Below are positions 33,345 to 45,479 of a stretch of DNA of 64,000 bases, piece after piece. Position numbers and translations under genes: made by a program. The stretch comes from Spongilla lacustris (taxonomy: Eukaryota; Porifera; Demospongiae; Spongillida; Spongillidae). Where the stretch lies: contig OX442426.1 in assembly GCA_949361645.1 (NCBI GenBank), forward strand, positions 7,161,539-7,225,538, in the 5' to 3' direction. Within the stretch, counting starts at the first letter, position 1, and the number at the start of each line of letters is the position of its first letter. The notes under the pieces are model-generated. The model saw only the letters and a list, made by a program, of their open reading frames with translations. It did no database searches and had not been told where the DNA came from.

Positions 33345-35548
33345 TTGTGTGTGTGTGTACTTGTGCGTGTGGGGGGCTATGGAAACAGTGCAAGTTCCTT
33401 AAGCATTTAAACAGAGTGCTGGAAGGTTGTACATACTTATGCACATTTCCATCTCCATCACCTCTCTCTGCCTAACTTCATCCTGCATCATGCAGGCCAG
33501 TTTAAAACGTTTTTCAACTGGTGGAGCATTTACACGTCATGATTATGATATTAATTTATATATACGTTCAGACGAGTAACTTCCCTTTAGCGTGAGCTGT
33601 CCTTCTTTTGTGACTAAGATCACCAGGGGGAGAGCATATGTATGGGGTAGGGTGACAACCTGTTCTTTGGTGGCCCTTTAAATTTTTTATTTTATAGATC
33701 ATTGGTTTGCAAAGGGAGACTACTAATGAGAGATGGTTTAAGCTGTTACGTGAAATGCCAAATGAAACCACCCAAATATGGCATGCTTATACATGTAGAT
33801 GCTGTGTTATTGTGTTTTGTGTGTGTGTGCTTGTCTGCGTGTGCAAACAAAAATGGTTGGTTGTGTATACATGAACACTGTAGGTGCTGTCCCAACAGCC
33901 GGAGGTGCCTTGTGTACATACATACTTCCCCCTCCTCCCCAGTCACCACCTGTTATGTACTCACCACAGATGTTACTACATCTCCCATGCCTATGATAGT
34001 CCCCAGTCCATACTCCCCCTCCTCCCCAGTCACCACCTGTTATGTACTCACCACAGATGTTACTACATCTCCCATGCCTATGACAGTCCCCAGTCCATGC
34101 TCCCCCTCCTCCCCAGTCACCACCTGTTATGTACTCACCACAGATGTTACTACATCTCCCATGCCTATGACAGTCCCCAGTCCTTGGTCACACTTTACAA
34201 CATAGACTTCAAACAGCTCCATACCCAAAGGGAGCAGGTGAGTTATTGATCTGTTTGTAGTTATAAATAGTTATTGATCTATGTGTAGATATAAATAGTT
34301 ATTGTAGTTATTGATCTGTGTGTGGTTATTGATCTGTGTGTCAGTAATAATGTTAGTATCAGCATACGTGTACAATGCATACATTTGTTTGCAGATATAT
34401 ATATCCATGTGCATGTATGTGTGTATAAAAAGAGCATGTGTACATTGTATGTGTGTATGTGTGTGCATTATGTATCATTGCATTGCCACATTACCAGATG
34501 ACCATGGGTGGCACACATAATTTATTATTACACACGTGCTCTTGCAGACATTTGTAACGTCATACGGGCGTGTTGTGAAACTTCGAAAGCCACCTCCAGA
34601 TGTCTATACAGACTTCTCTGTAAGTTGTGTGCACATTTGGTATGTCTGTGTGCCTGTGTAGTTAGTGCAACACAATAAAAAGTTGAAGGCAATTGGCCTT
34701 GGAAAGGCAATCACAAAATAGTAATTGTATTTGTGAATTGATTTTGAGAACACTGGCAAAGCATGTGCCTTATATCACGACCATTATTGCACATGTATAA
34801 CCCACAAACCTCATGTACAGAAGACAATAACATTTAGTTGTATCAGACGCATAACGTAACTTGTATGGTCTATGGATGCAAAGCGATGTCTTCTTCCATT
34901 GTACCAGTACTTTGATGGATGCTATATTACTTAGTCATGGGGTCTGTGTCAGGTCAGCTCACCTTTTCCAAAGGAGATACATGTAATAATAAAATACTTC
35001 ATAAGGAAGAAGGGGGATGGGAATTGAAAGTGATATGCTTACCTTCAGTAACATTTACCACATATTGAAAGATGTATTTAACTTGCAGTAAGGAACTTTT
35101 ACATCATTCCCTATCTCAGTCAGCTATCCAAGATGTGGATTATGAGAATGAGGTGGACCTCCTCCATGTGGTCATCACCCTTCCAGAGGGACAAGATGGC
35201 ACCAGGGCTTTGCTGTGCTTTGTTGATGAGCTCACAGGCAAAGTAGTCAAGGAAGTTCCTCTTCCAACGTGGGAACCTGTAAGTTTGTGTGTGAAACTTT
35301 GTGTATTGGAGATGTGTACGCTTGCACACAAATAAACAACCTGTAAGTTGCTATGGTCACATACACATAGCTCTCATTTATATGGAGAAGAAACAAATCC
35401 AGGCCTATTTTTCAGAGCTTTGTTGAAAAAGCTTCTTTCTCCTCAGGATGCAGGCAACAGCATCTACTATGAACTGGACTGTATTGTCCATGTGGTGCAC
35501 AGTTCCAGCAAGTTCACCTGCCATTATTATCGACTTGTCAGACACTGA
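24934..35548 (+). CDS. DCAF17: DDB1- and CUL4-associated factor 17
   Basis: Thirteen exons: 24934-25053, 25650-25717, 25786-25824, 26874-26970, 27324-27460, 30494-30668, 31046-31262, 31786-31922, 32559-32671, 34174-34237, 34548-34619, 35120-35278 and 35447-35548. They join in phase to 499 aa, close to the 520 aa of human DCAF17. Matching landmarks: FRYLSW after [19 protein letters not shown], then [20 protein letters not shown] (human FRVLPFSLVGI, KKIFG), [16 protein letters not shown] (human GEAPFGIPCNIKI), SYGRVVK (human SGRVVKK) and [13 protein letters not shown] (human VDYEDELDLLSVV). DCAF17 is a substrate-receptor candidate of CUL4-DDB1 ubiquitin ligases; human mutations cause Woodhouse-Sakati syndrome. 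The first exon is the least certain. The exon 4 donor (GCAGTG|GTGGGT) and exon 10 acceptor were chosen by phase. Confidence 0.92.
25386..25640 (+). repeat. 34-bp-class minisatellite
   Basis: About seven divergent units of CTCTCACGTTCCCATGCCCA followed by CATGGCATGATGAC, in DCAF17 intron 1 just before exon 2. Confidence 0.88.
26535..26870 (+). repeat. Polypyrimidine tract (CCCTTCCCTCTC)n
   Basis: Over 300 bases of almost pure C/T ending at the acceptor CACTTGTAG of DCAF17 exon 4. Confidence 0.93.
26988..27200 (+). repeat. CA/CATA-rich microsatellite
   Basis: Interrupted (CA)n and (CATA)n in DCAF17 intron 4. Confidence 0.9.
28290..28550. mobile_element. Second copy of the 310-bp MITE-like family
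   Basis: It shares with 18410-18720 the order C-rich block, AAAAAAAGGCT, GTTTTTAAA, GCAGCTGCATGCCATTCT, ATCCTGTTG, then a G-rich block and ATATGCAGTACTGTACAT. Divergence is substantial. Confidence 0.55.
29884..30118 (+). repeat. 17-bp minisatellite
   Basis: About 14 copies of GTGTAGGGTACACAGAG, with a rare AGTT variant. The unit includes the near-palindrome GTGTAGGGTACAC. Confidence 0.94.
30237..30490 (+). repeat. (CCT)n array forming a splice-acceptor tract
   Basis: About 250 bases of CCT units, first impure and then perfect, ending four bases before the CAG acceptor of DCAF17 exon 6 (start 30494). Confidence 0.95.
32368..32550 (+). repeat. (CA)n/(CACAC)n microsatellite
   Basis: A compound CA array ending eight bases before the acceptor TGGATCAG of DCAF17 exon 9. 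Confidence 0.95.
32880..33083 (+). repeat. 18-bp minisatellite
   Basis: About 11 copies of GATAGGCCCCTCCCATGT in a DCAF17 intron. A single unit-like remnant (TAGGCTCCTCCCATGTGATA) persists at about 45508 in the duplicated segment. Confidence 0.93.
33293..33341 (+). repeat. (GT)n microsatellite
   Basis: A pure GT run in a DCAF17 intron, within the part of the gene that was duplicated to 45.5 kb. Confidence 0.95.
33928..34188 (+). repeat. 87-bp triplication containing a splice acceptor
   Basis: Three 87-bp copies start at 33928, 34015 and 34102 (CCCCCTCCTCCCCAGTCACC and onward). Each contains TATGAYAGTCCCCAGTCC. The last copy supplies the acceptor of DCAF17 exon 10 (start 34174). The paralogous segment near 46230 has only one copy, so the triplication followed the segmental duplication or was lost there. 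Confidence 0.9.
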
Positions 35549-36195
35549 TACTGATGGTCCCACTGCTACGTGTTAGTGTGTCCTTTTCTTGTTTCTGAAA
35601 ATATTTGGATTCAGTTATATTTTGTTATTTTTTAAAAAAAGTTTTGATTTGTTTAGAATTTTGCTAAGCTCAAGCTTTCCTGTTGGAAGCTGTTATAGGC
35701 GTGGTCAGTTAAATACTAAACGACAAATGACATGAGGATTTTCTTTCTGTGAAGTCATACTTTCTATAAATAATAGTTATAGCATGATTAAATCAGCAAT
35801 AGACATCATAGGTTCAATATCAAGATCATTTTACTTCGATCTCAGTGGGTTGGGGGTATTATTGTTTTAGTTTTCATATTGTAATGATTTTGATACAGCT
35901 ATAATTTATATGCATGTCATAGAATTATAGCTAGCGTTTTAAAATATGGGCGCAACACATGACATTGTAATTATAAAATCGAAGCCGTATTCTGAATAAT
36001 TATAAGTAAGGACATTTATATTTTATTTGCCTTCATGTTTGTACAAGTTTCAAGGCGTAGTGTAAGCCGGTCAACTTATTGAATCCCGGCCGAAATTAAT
36101 TCCTAGATATAGTTTCCATCGAAAAAAGGTAAGTGTACTAGTAAAATGATGGTCTGCGCTTTATTACTTTGTGTGAGCATGCGTGTGTGTGTGTA

Positions 36196-36247
<52 letters not shown>

Positions 36248-38651
36248 GTGTGTGTGTGCGCGCGCGCGCGTGTGTGTGTGTGTGCGTGTGTGTGCGCGTG
36301 CGTGCGTGTGCGTGCTGTGCTCGTGTGCCTGTACGTGTGGGTGAGCGTTAACGCGTTAACGTTAATTGTGTGCTCGCCAAAGTTTTGTGTATCTATACGT
36401 GCATTTAATATATCTACATGTGTGGGGGAGTGACGATTTTTGTGTTTGTATTTGCAATGAATGGTTACCCAGGCCAGCCTAAGCGGCTGTGGTGTTTATA
36501 CAATTATGCCTGTAAATTGAAGAAAGTATCGGGTATGGAGAGAATCTTCTGCGATAGCCCCCCATGAAGCTCCGCTCTTTCGCTAGTTATATATATTGAA
36601 CCGGCTAAGCAGAGATATAGTCAAGTTTTAAAGATCGAGATGTATAGTCAAGGTATAGTCGAAATACCTGCAGTGCTGACGTGAACGATTGCCATTGACC
36701 TCGAGAGTACGCTACGTTACGGTAATGGAATTGCAGTTACTGCACCGTGATGACGTCATGTTAAATACATGTACTTAAAAAAAAAAACAATCATTGTTTC
36801 AGATTTCCTACACAGCCAGAGATAATATTCCAGCCAACAGGACTTTACTTCTGTTTGTGTGATGCCATTATGCTGCTTGTGGTCCCATCCATACACACCT
36901 GTGAAATTCAATGAATACCATACTGGTGGCTGGGTGTGGACACTTCTGGAAGGACTGTGTACCCCTCTTGCCCTGATGTTGCTCTGGTCCCTTGGTCACC
37001 ATGCAGTGACCTGCAGACATGGGGGGATGTGGTTGTATGGCACAATAATCTGTGAGATGTGGTAGCAGACTTCTGTCGCCAGGCCCATCTAAGGGTGAGT
37101 GTAGAGAGGGGCCATAGTTACCAGGGATCGCGACCACACCAGGCCTGAAGATGTACTGATTAATAGGTGGTACGTATACATGCAGGACAATCCTGCAGCA
37201 CTTGATGTTGCTGTAACATCACCACTCTGCCCAGTCATCTGGTGGGGCAGCTGAGGTCCACAAGCTTCTCTCCAAAGGTCCCAAATGTCTTGAATTGAGG
37301 TGGACTTGCATTTCCTTAGCAGAAGTCATTGGACAATTGGAGTTAGGAGGCTCATTTAACCCTTTCAAGGCTGCCATCCCACCTTGCTATCATCTCCCAA
37401 ACCTTCAGCCTTGGCAGACATTTACGGTAGGACTTGGTCAGGTCCACTCAGGCAATTAAGGGTGTGTAGCAATTGTCCTTGTACTGTATGTGTTGTGCAA
37501 TATATATAAATAAATAAAACATTCTCTCTGAGAAGTGAAGGGCTGAGGTTGTGTGATTAATAGCCCGCCTATATTTAGCACTATTAAAAATAGCATTAAA
37601 ATTACAGTGACTATTATGTTTATCACAACTGATCACTTGCTAACTTTCTTTTTACACCACCCCAGCCCTTCAAATCCTATGTATACCAGAGAGGTTTTGT
37701 ACATGTAGGTATGGGGAGGAGGTCTTGCAGCTCAACATTTGTATGCTAACTGATAAACAGTCTTGAGCCGACACCCAATATTTTCAAGATCAGCATTGTA
37801 CCGACTCTAATCTGCCACCTTACTTTTGAGGATGTATTCCTCTCGTCATTTGGCTCTTTTCTTGCTTGCCTGCTATAGTCTTGTACCCAGATCCATATTT
37901 TCAGAGCAGCTGCTGCTGTGGGTCTGGGTACAATACTGAACAATTGACATGCAAGTACGATTAAAAAACCAGATGAAAAATTGTACAACTTGTTCGACAT
38001 TATAATATTGCGCACGATTTTTGTCATATCTAGATCTGCGTTGGATAGTTATTGTTAATCTTCACTGGTTTTGGGTGTGAGTGTTTGAAGATCACTTGGC
38101 ACATGGCCTAGGGTCATCTTCACTACTTGTCACCAGTACACATACACAGCTCAGTAAGATAAAAAATTAATGGTAAGGTTTGTGGAAGAAAATAAATAAA
38201 TATGCGGAAACCATGCAATTATGAATTACAGATCTTTACTTAGTGTGTCATGAATTTGCTAAATGTAGGCGGGGGGGGGGGGGGGGGGGGGGAATGCAAT
38301 TATGAATTACAGACCCTTGTTTGCTTAATTTTATATTGTACCCCACAAATTCTACGTCGAACTGAATCCTACTTGAATCGATTTTCTAAATTCTCTTGTA
38401 AATATTACAGACCTACATTAAGCAAGTGTTAAGAAACAATGTAGTCAGTTGCTAAATGTAGGCCTATTGCTCTAAATCATTTTTTACTAAAATTGTTGTC
38501 TACAACTTGCATTTATTTGATTATAATGTTATATCTTGTGTAAGCAGATCGCTCTATCAATAGTATGTGACTGTGTGTTCATGTACTGCTAGAATATCTA
38601 ACTGCAAAATTCAATGTAAATTTTATTGATCACGAGGAAGGAGTCTGGCGG
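35549..38651. other. Intergenic region between DCAF17 and kinase A
   Basis: No coding exon was found. It contains a GT/CG microsatellite (36189-36300), a stretch near 36840-37450 that is clearly similar to 51850-52400 (part of the segmental duplication), a small palindromic element at 37875-37937 and a G24-type run at 38269-38292. Confidence 0.55.
37875..37937. mobile_element. Tiny palindromic MITE
   Basis: The arms are TAGTCTTGTACCCAGATCCA and TGGGTCTGGGTACAATACT around GCAGCTGCTGC. It belongs to a small family with 53011-53091 (its orthologous position in the duplicated unit, but longer) and 45190-45292. Confidence 0.7.
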
Positions 38652-41600
38652 ATGTTTATGGTGATGGGATACACCAGGTGTCATCTGATGTTGCTGTCCT
38701 GCTTCTTGGCTGTGTGTTGTTGCCAGCCTTCACAGGCTAATGAAGGCAAGTCATAACCCTTTCTTTCTTGGGTGTGTGTTCTATGTGAACAATATAGAGA
38801 AGAAACAGAAAATGTCACATGGTATAATATGATCAGGTGGCCAGCATTGGGTACATGGCATGCATGCAAGCCAGTTTAATGAAAGAAAAAAAAAATTGGA
38901 CCAGACCTAGCTATTTACACAATAATTAGTATACTTTGCCGCTCAGAGGCAACACTATAAACGAGCTACCATGAGTTCTCACAAATAAAATATGGCTAGT
39001 TGATATTATAATATTGTATTGATACTGGCGGCAACTTAGTATATGAGTACAGATTGTTTTATTATCTAGGTCACATGACCTGCACCACACCTGGCTTTGT
39101 ATTGGATTAATGCAATATCATAATAATTGTCATGAGAGGTGGTGATCAGGTGCAACAGAAGTAGAACAGAACCAAAACCTGAACCAGTGCAGTATGGGAA
39201 TTCTTTAGGCCTACTAATGTTACACACTGTGCTGATGGATATACAAGAGTTTTCTGAGTTATGGCTCTGTCACATAAATGCATTGAGCAAATTTCTGGCC
39301 TATTAAGCTGGTTCCCTTAACTCAAAATTTAATTTATGTACCAAAGTGTATGTTACATTTACCAACATCTGTTTGTAAAATGCTATTGCTTTATTGATTT
39401 GTTCTTTTTCATTCTAGATTGTGGCACCAATCCACCTCACCCCCATCAAATGTCATGTATGTCTGAGGGTACAGATATACAGAATAAAATTATGTTTAAG
39501 CAGTGAATATAATTATAGTTTATGTTTCTCGATCAGGTACCAACCACTATAGTAGCAGTGTAGTTTGATAGGAAGAAGTCATGCAAATCTGCATTATATA
39601 CATCACAATATATGACACTTCCTCTCTTCAGGTACTCCCACTGATCCCACAATAAGCAATATCAGAATAACCTGGCATACATGTCAATCGAGTCAAACTA
39701 GTCAAATTCAACTGTCATGTGATGGTATGCATAGTAGTATGAAGTGCTCTGTACAACCTTGCAGTACTTATTGTGGCCAAGAACAAGGTGAAAATTCATG
39801 TAATCTCAGGATCCAAGTAAGCCATTATATCAATACATTAGGCACTCATAATGTGGCGCCAATAGCCAATGAATGAGCTAACCTTTTTCATTGTTTTAAA
39901 TTTACATATTTTTCCTGTTCCGGATTAATATAAATTTAATCAGCTATTCTATTAAATTGTATATTGCTCACTTTAATGTACTTGCTAATTAATGCACTTC
40001 AGTTTACAGTGTTCAACAACACAAATACTGCATCACCGTATTCTGACGTGTTATCATTTCTGAATAATCTGACTGCCATCAGTGTGTCCTTACTTCATGA
40101 CAGTACTTACAATTTAATTGCTACTGCACATGGATATAGCAATTACACTGGTACCATAAACTGCACTGGTAAGTCTAGTTTGATCGAGGATCATTGGGAA
40201 GCATTTCTGATCCACATCCGATCAATAGCACTTTCATTTCCTATATAGCTATATGCCAGACTGATCCTTCCATTTATGCACTACTACTTATGGAATGACT
40301 GCACATTATTGTTATTGATTAGAATGTTAATTGTGGTATAAATTAGTGATGTGAGATTTAATATGTAGATACTTCAAGCAGCAATGCAGCATGTGATGCT
40401 AGGACAAGTGCATCATGTGTTGTAGTCACCAGGCCTGTTGTTCAGCCTTTTGGCTCTATCTCTAGTACTACATCCTATGATGTCACCCCCCCCCGGTGGT
40501 TTCACTTCTGAAGCTCAACCTATATCCTCCAGCAGTAGCTATGGTGAGTGTGGTACTTTGTTGGTGGCATGTATGCAAGCGCAGCTAATAGATACACATA
40601 CACAGCTGTAATAGCATTTAATAACTTGGCATACATGAGCATCAAACACCAAGGCTAGTTTGTGCCAGATAGGTTCCAGCATTGGAGCAAACTATATATA
40701 GCTATTTGTTCACACATTTTAAACAGTGACCTTGCATCAGTGATCTAGCCTGCCTCCCCAAGCATTGAAGGGGTTACATTACAAAGTACTGGTAGGCACA
40801 TTTATCCCCAAGCAGCACAGATAGGACCATTGTAACTATTGTCAGTGGCAAAGAGCATCTTTTGATGTTCGCACATGTAGATGCCTCCAGCAACATTGGA
40901 ACTACCGCAATATCAATGACCACACCTGTTGATAATCAGGGTGCAGCCATCAGCAGCAATGCTACCAATGTCAGGGGTGAGTTGTAGATAGCTGCGGGTT
41001 TTGAAGCCAAGAACTGTGATTAGGGAAGGGCTGGGCAAAGCAGGGGTGTTAATTTTTGATTTGAAAGTTATTAATAAAAAATCCACTATTGGATTGCTTT
41101 AGATTTTTGGGAATGCAAACATAGCATGTTAAACAATTGCATTAACAAGCACTGGTGAGATCCATATGTTATGCATGAGTGAAAAAAAATTAACGATCTG
41201 TATGCAATTATCCTTTTATGGATAATAGCTCACAGGAAGTATAATTTGGAGGTATTTTTCAGCTTGTAGTGAATCCCCTGTTTGCTTGAAAGTTATTATG
41301 CATTGAAGCAAATCACATGACATTTAATTAATGTGTAATAGTGTTTATCTACTGCAAAATAATTGAGAACATTTTTAGTCCATATTATGATAGAAGAAAC
41401 CAAAATAATTGTTTTTGGTGTAATATGGCAAGCAACATTAACATAAGTGACAAAAATATATTAAAGGATGAGATAAACAAATCCCCAATCCAGCCATTGC
41501 TGCAGGCACCATAATCCCCATCATCATCATAGCTGTGATTGTGGCCATTGTAATCATCCTTGTGTTACGTAAAAGCAGACAGCATTCAAAATGGAAACCA

Positions 41601-43906
41601 CTAGCAACAGAAGTCAGTGGGTTAGGTAAGTGGTAGTGCTAGGTCATGTATGTTGATATAATATCATGCATAGGTGCTGTGACTGCAAGCATATTCCATG
41701 CGTATAAAAGGGAATATTGTAAATGTTACAATGAGTGCATTCTCTTATACCTGCAACTGATGTAAATACCTTTAACTTTACTGAAAACTTCAAGTATTTT
41801 GAGATTCTTGTCCAGTATTACAGATTGCTTACAATTTCTTCTGCACTTATTAAGCATTGAAACTTCATGACATACCATCCCATCTTTTTGCAGACAATGT
41901 GGTATACAATGATTCCTCTACTACCATCGGTATGAATAGCCTCGCTCCATATGCAATGTATGAACCTCTGAAGGATGTTGAAATGGCAAGTATTTTGCAT
42001 GACATTGAAAACATCCCCTTGGCAAGGCAATAAGAAGTGCATGGTAGTGTATTTTTCTTGCACTTCCTACTGTTTACATTATGCCAAATGCAAGAAATTT
42101 AATCAGGGATTTACCACCAAGTTTGCAACAACGGTAGGGTTTTTGAATATATTATAAATATACGGAATGGGCAAAAATAAAAGTCTTCCCTCTGCACCAA
42201 ATGGCGTGCCATGCAGTTTTATTTTGACATGGCATATATAAACCGAGGGGTGGGACTGTCAAATTAGGTGCAAACCAGGGGATTGTTGTTTTAAAGTAGT
42301 AATGGTTAACTCACATCATTGGCTGAATTGGGCATAAAGGAAAAAAATGAAATGATTTTTGGGCACATTCATATCCTTGCGTAACTGAGTAAACTGGTAT
42401 GTAATGCCTCACTCACATTGGTTCTTGTCATGCACCCTGTTCCTGCAGGCTAATTATGATTATATAGATGAGGACTGTAACCCTTACATCATACCAGCAT
42501 CACATGAGGAAGAACTGTATGTCCAACTGGAGAACCAAAGGATAAAGAAGATTCCAAGGCACAACATTGAGTAAGCTAGATGGTGTAGTGGATGTTTGAT
42601 CAACAGGATTGTCATAACTAAATTTCTTTACCAATTGCAAGACGTTTATATCACTATTGAATTTAACACCTTATCCAGAGCAACCACAATGCTTGGGAGT
42701 GGTCAGTTTGGTGGGGTCCAAATAGGAATATGGAATGGCTCAAAAGGAAAGTGTGAAGTTGCCATCAAGACACTCAATCCTACAATAACCCAGCCAGATG
42801 CAAAGGTCAAGTTTCTACAGGAAGCAGCCATCATGGCCCAGTTCAGACATCCTAATGTGATACAGCTGTATGGTATTGTCACTGATGGAGAGCCTGTAGG
42901 TGACCTTATGAAATGTATACTACATTAATGTAATTCTCCCAATACAGATAATGCTGGTACTTGAGTTGGCCAACAGAAAAGATTTGCGTACCTTTCTTAG
43001 CACATTGAAGCCAGAGTATGTTTATGTGGATAACATTAGGTATGATGTAATTACTAATATTTATATCCCAGCCCTGGACAGATGGTGCACATTGACATTC
43101 CTATCAACCTGCTAACCTACTCCAAACAGATAGCTGCTGGGATGAAGTATCTCTCTAACAAGTCATTTGTCCATCGTGATCTTGCTGCAAGGAATATACT
43201 TGTTACACAGGACTGCATATGCAAGGTGACCTGCTGCATGATGGGAAGGATTAACTGTTATTAACCCTCAGATTGCTGACTTTGGAATGTCACGTGACCT
43301 TGCTGATGACACATACTATGTTTCCCATGGAGGAATGGTTCCCATCAAGTGGACAGCTCCTGAGGCCATCCACTTCAAGAAGTACTCTACTGCCAGTGAT
43401 GTGTGGAGCTATGGATGTCTGCTGTATGAGATATGGAGCATGGGGGTGAAGCCTTTTGAAGGGAAGGGCAATGCAGAGGTAGGCTGATGTACATAGCACT
43501 ACCTATAGTGCTCTGGGAATGTTCCATGTGCAGGTTATTCAGAAGGTAGATTCAGGCTACAGACTCCCACCACCCCCTGGATGTCCATTGCTGGTCTACC
43601 AGTTAATGATCAAATGCTGGTATGTGGGCACAGTGTATAGTTTAAAAACATTGTTATCTAAGTGCATACATGTATATACTATCTTTGCATTTTTTTTTTT
43701 TTTTTTTTTGCAGGAATCCTGAAACTCATTCACGTCCAAAGTTTGGAGACATCGTCCAATCTCTTCGCCAGCCCAAAGAGATTGTGCTTGTAATTTCAGA
43801 TGAAGCTCACCTCACTCACCCCCAAGCAGGGGTCCTTGGTGCCCCTCTGGAGGCAGGGGAGAACATGTACATTGAGCTCCAGAAGACTTACACGGTTTAT
43901 GTATAA
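38652..43906 (+). CDS. Receptor tyrosine kinase A (frameshifted ectodomain)
   Basis: Fifteen exons: 38652-38745, 39418-39468, 39632-39816, 40003-40168, 40390-40543, 40881-40976, 41494-41625, 41894-41985, 42449-42570, 42679-42895, 42948-43015, 43072-43225, 43272-43478, 43534-43619 and 43714-43906. A signal peptide (begins [20 protein letters not shown]), a Cys-containing, glycosylatable ectodomain and one membrane helix ([19 protein letters not shown]) come first. A Tyr-bearing juxtamembrane part and a full kinase domain follow: [20 protein letters not shown] and DFG, with a WTAPEAI P+1 loop. The tail has YIELQ and YTVYV. All joins are in phase except that a C9 run (40486-40494) in exon 5 adds one base relative to paralogue B and leads to a stop. 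Otherwise it would give about 671 aa. Introns 1 and 8 have GC donors. An AATAAA lies at 44106-44111. The RTK subfamily and ligand are unknown. Confidence 0.85.
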
Positions 43907-44689
43907 ATTTGTATGCTTGCTACAATCCATAGTGAGGTTACTTATGCATTTGAGTTTGAACAAATACATGCTGTTAGTTTTGAATGTGTGAATACATAAA
44001 GTGCACAACTACATTACTTCATTGTATTGATCGATTTGGTGCAATCGATAGTGGCAGACAGTAGGACAAAATCCTACATGCATATACATATAGGATTGTT
44101 GTTAGAATAAAGCTCTCAACATTATATGAACTTGCTGTACATGTATATATACATGATACTAGTATAGTTAAGTTAACACATGCAATCGGCCCACACAGGT
44201 GTTACCAAAATAAATTGGCATTATTTAAAAATAAAAGCCAAAATTCCATGTTTTCTGATCAAATAAGTATGTTCGCATCACATAAGTATGTTCACATCTA
44301 AATGATAGACATCATTGAACGTTGCACTACAGATACACAAAGGTATACGTATTCTTATCCTCATTTAAATTTACGCCTGCATGCATGGTTTCTCTTTGAA
44401 CTGGATGGTTTTGCTATCATTGCTTTGCTGCATGGCTAAACATATATCCTTGACTTTGGCCTTGGCTGTCCCGGCAATACTGCGACATATCATAATATAG
44501 CAATTAAGCAATTAACCGTGATGAAATTGTACATCACCCTCCCATGCAACTCTTGTGTTGCGAAATTAAAAATTGCCATATGCATGCATTAGTGTCTGTA
44601 ACATCATTATCAATTTTACGTAACTCCAAAGGCTTAAAGAGGCAAAGGTCTATTCACTCTAATATAGTATATTGCATTTGAGTTGTAAG

Positions 44690-44890
44690 ACGTTCATGGC
44701 CAGTTCTGCTGCAGCGATAATGCTTAAGATAAAATTTGCTGGTCTGGAGGATCTTCTGGTAGTCTTCAAAGTGGAACTCTGCTGTGTGGACGTCGTTGTG
44801 GAAGCTGCTCTCACTGTGTGTGCCGTTATAGTCCCATGCCAATCTTGGCGTAGCGGTGATGTAATACACCCGCAGCTGCGGTTAGAGGGC
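44690..44890 (-). pseudogene. Chimeric fragment: DCAF17 exon 9 plus reductase 5' end
   Basis: On the minus strand it reads [20 protein letters not shown], matching [20 protein letters not shown] of DCAF17 exon 9. It then continues into the reverse complement of GACGTTCATGGCCAGTTCTG, the sequence around the start codon of the reductase at 60541. Both source loci lie in this window on the plus strand, so the piece was assembled by rearrangement. Confidence 0.7.
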
Positions 44891-45189
44891 CTGGGCTGCC
44901 GTTAGGACCTGAGCTACTCCACTCCAAGCATGAAGGCAGCTTCGTTTTCATATGCCTTCACGGAGCGGGGAGCAATCCAGCAAGACGACTCCACGTGGAT
45001 GTTGCCGCGTATCGGGTCCAACGAGCAAGCGGCCACCAGTCCACCACGTACTGCATTAAATATTTCAGTCCCTCGCGGCCGCTTCCACAAGTACAGCCAG
45101 GGCGTCCTAGCTCAACGGTTAAGCGTTCCACTATTTATTTCAGCCATTCATGTTGTGCTATAGATAATATAGAGTAGTACTTATTGTCT

Positions 45190-45292
45190 AGTCTCGTTCC
45201 CAGACCCACATACGGCAGTAGCGGATGGATTACATCACCGCTACGCGAAAAAGTGGCATATTAAGAATGCATATCAGGCTGGGGATGAGACT
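45190..45292. mobile_element. 103-bp MITE with 11-bp direct repeats
   Basis: Ends AGTCTCGTTCCCAGACC and GGCTGGGGATGAGACT are inverted. The direct repeat ACTTATTGTCT flanks it at 45179-45189 and 45293-45303. The interior ATTACATCACCGCTACGC is also present, inverted, at about 44849-44866. Confidence 0.75.
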
Positions 45293-45479
45293 ACTTATTG
45301 TCTATGCACCTAAGCTTTTATCAGGTTGTTGCACCCAATCTGTGCACATGCAATTCAAGTTTGGCAATGTGCAAGTTTCACACAAAAAAAATTTGCGATC
45401 ATCATACTATACATGTACATGAATGCCATTAGGCACATTTTTCAAACATTTTACATGTAGGGAAAATAATAAATGTTTA

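Larger units (their letters stand above)
43907..45479. other. Spacer with chimeric fragments
   Basis: After the kinase A polyadenylation signal there is AT-rich spacer, then a patchwork (44.69-44.90 kb) of reversed DCAF17 exon and reductase 5'-end pieces, then a 103-bp inserted MITE (45190-45292). No intact gene was seen. Confidence 0.6.

Noticed and set aside
45095..45140. tRNA-like A-box (TAGCTCAACGGTTAAGCG)
   Set aside because: No matching B-box or cloverleaf arms follow; not callable as a tRNA or SINE.
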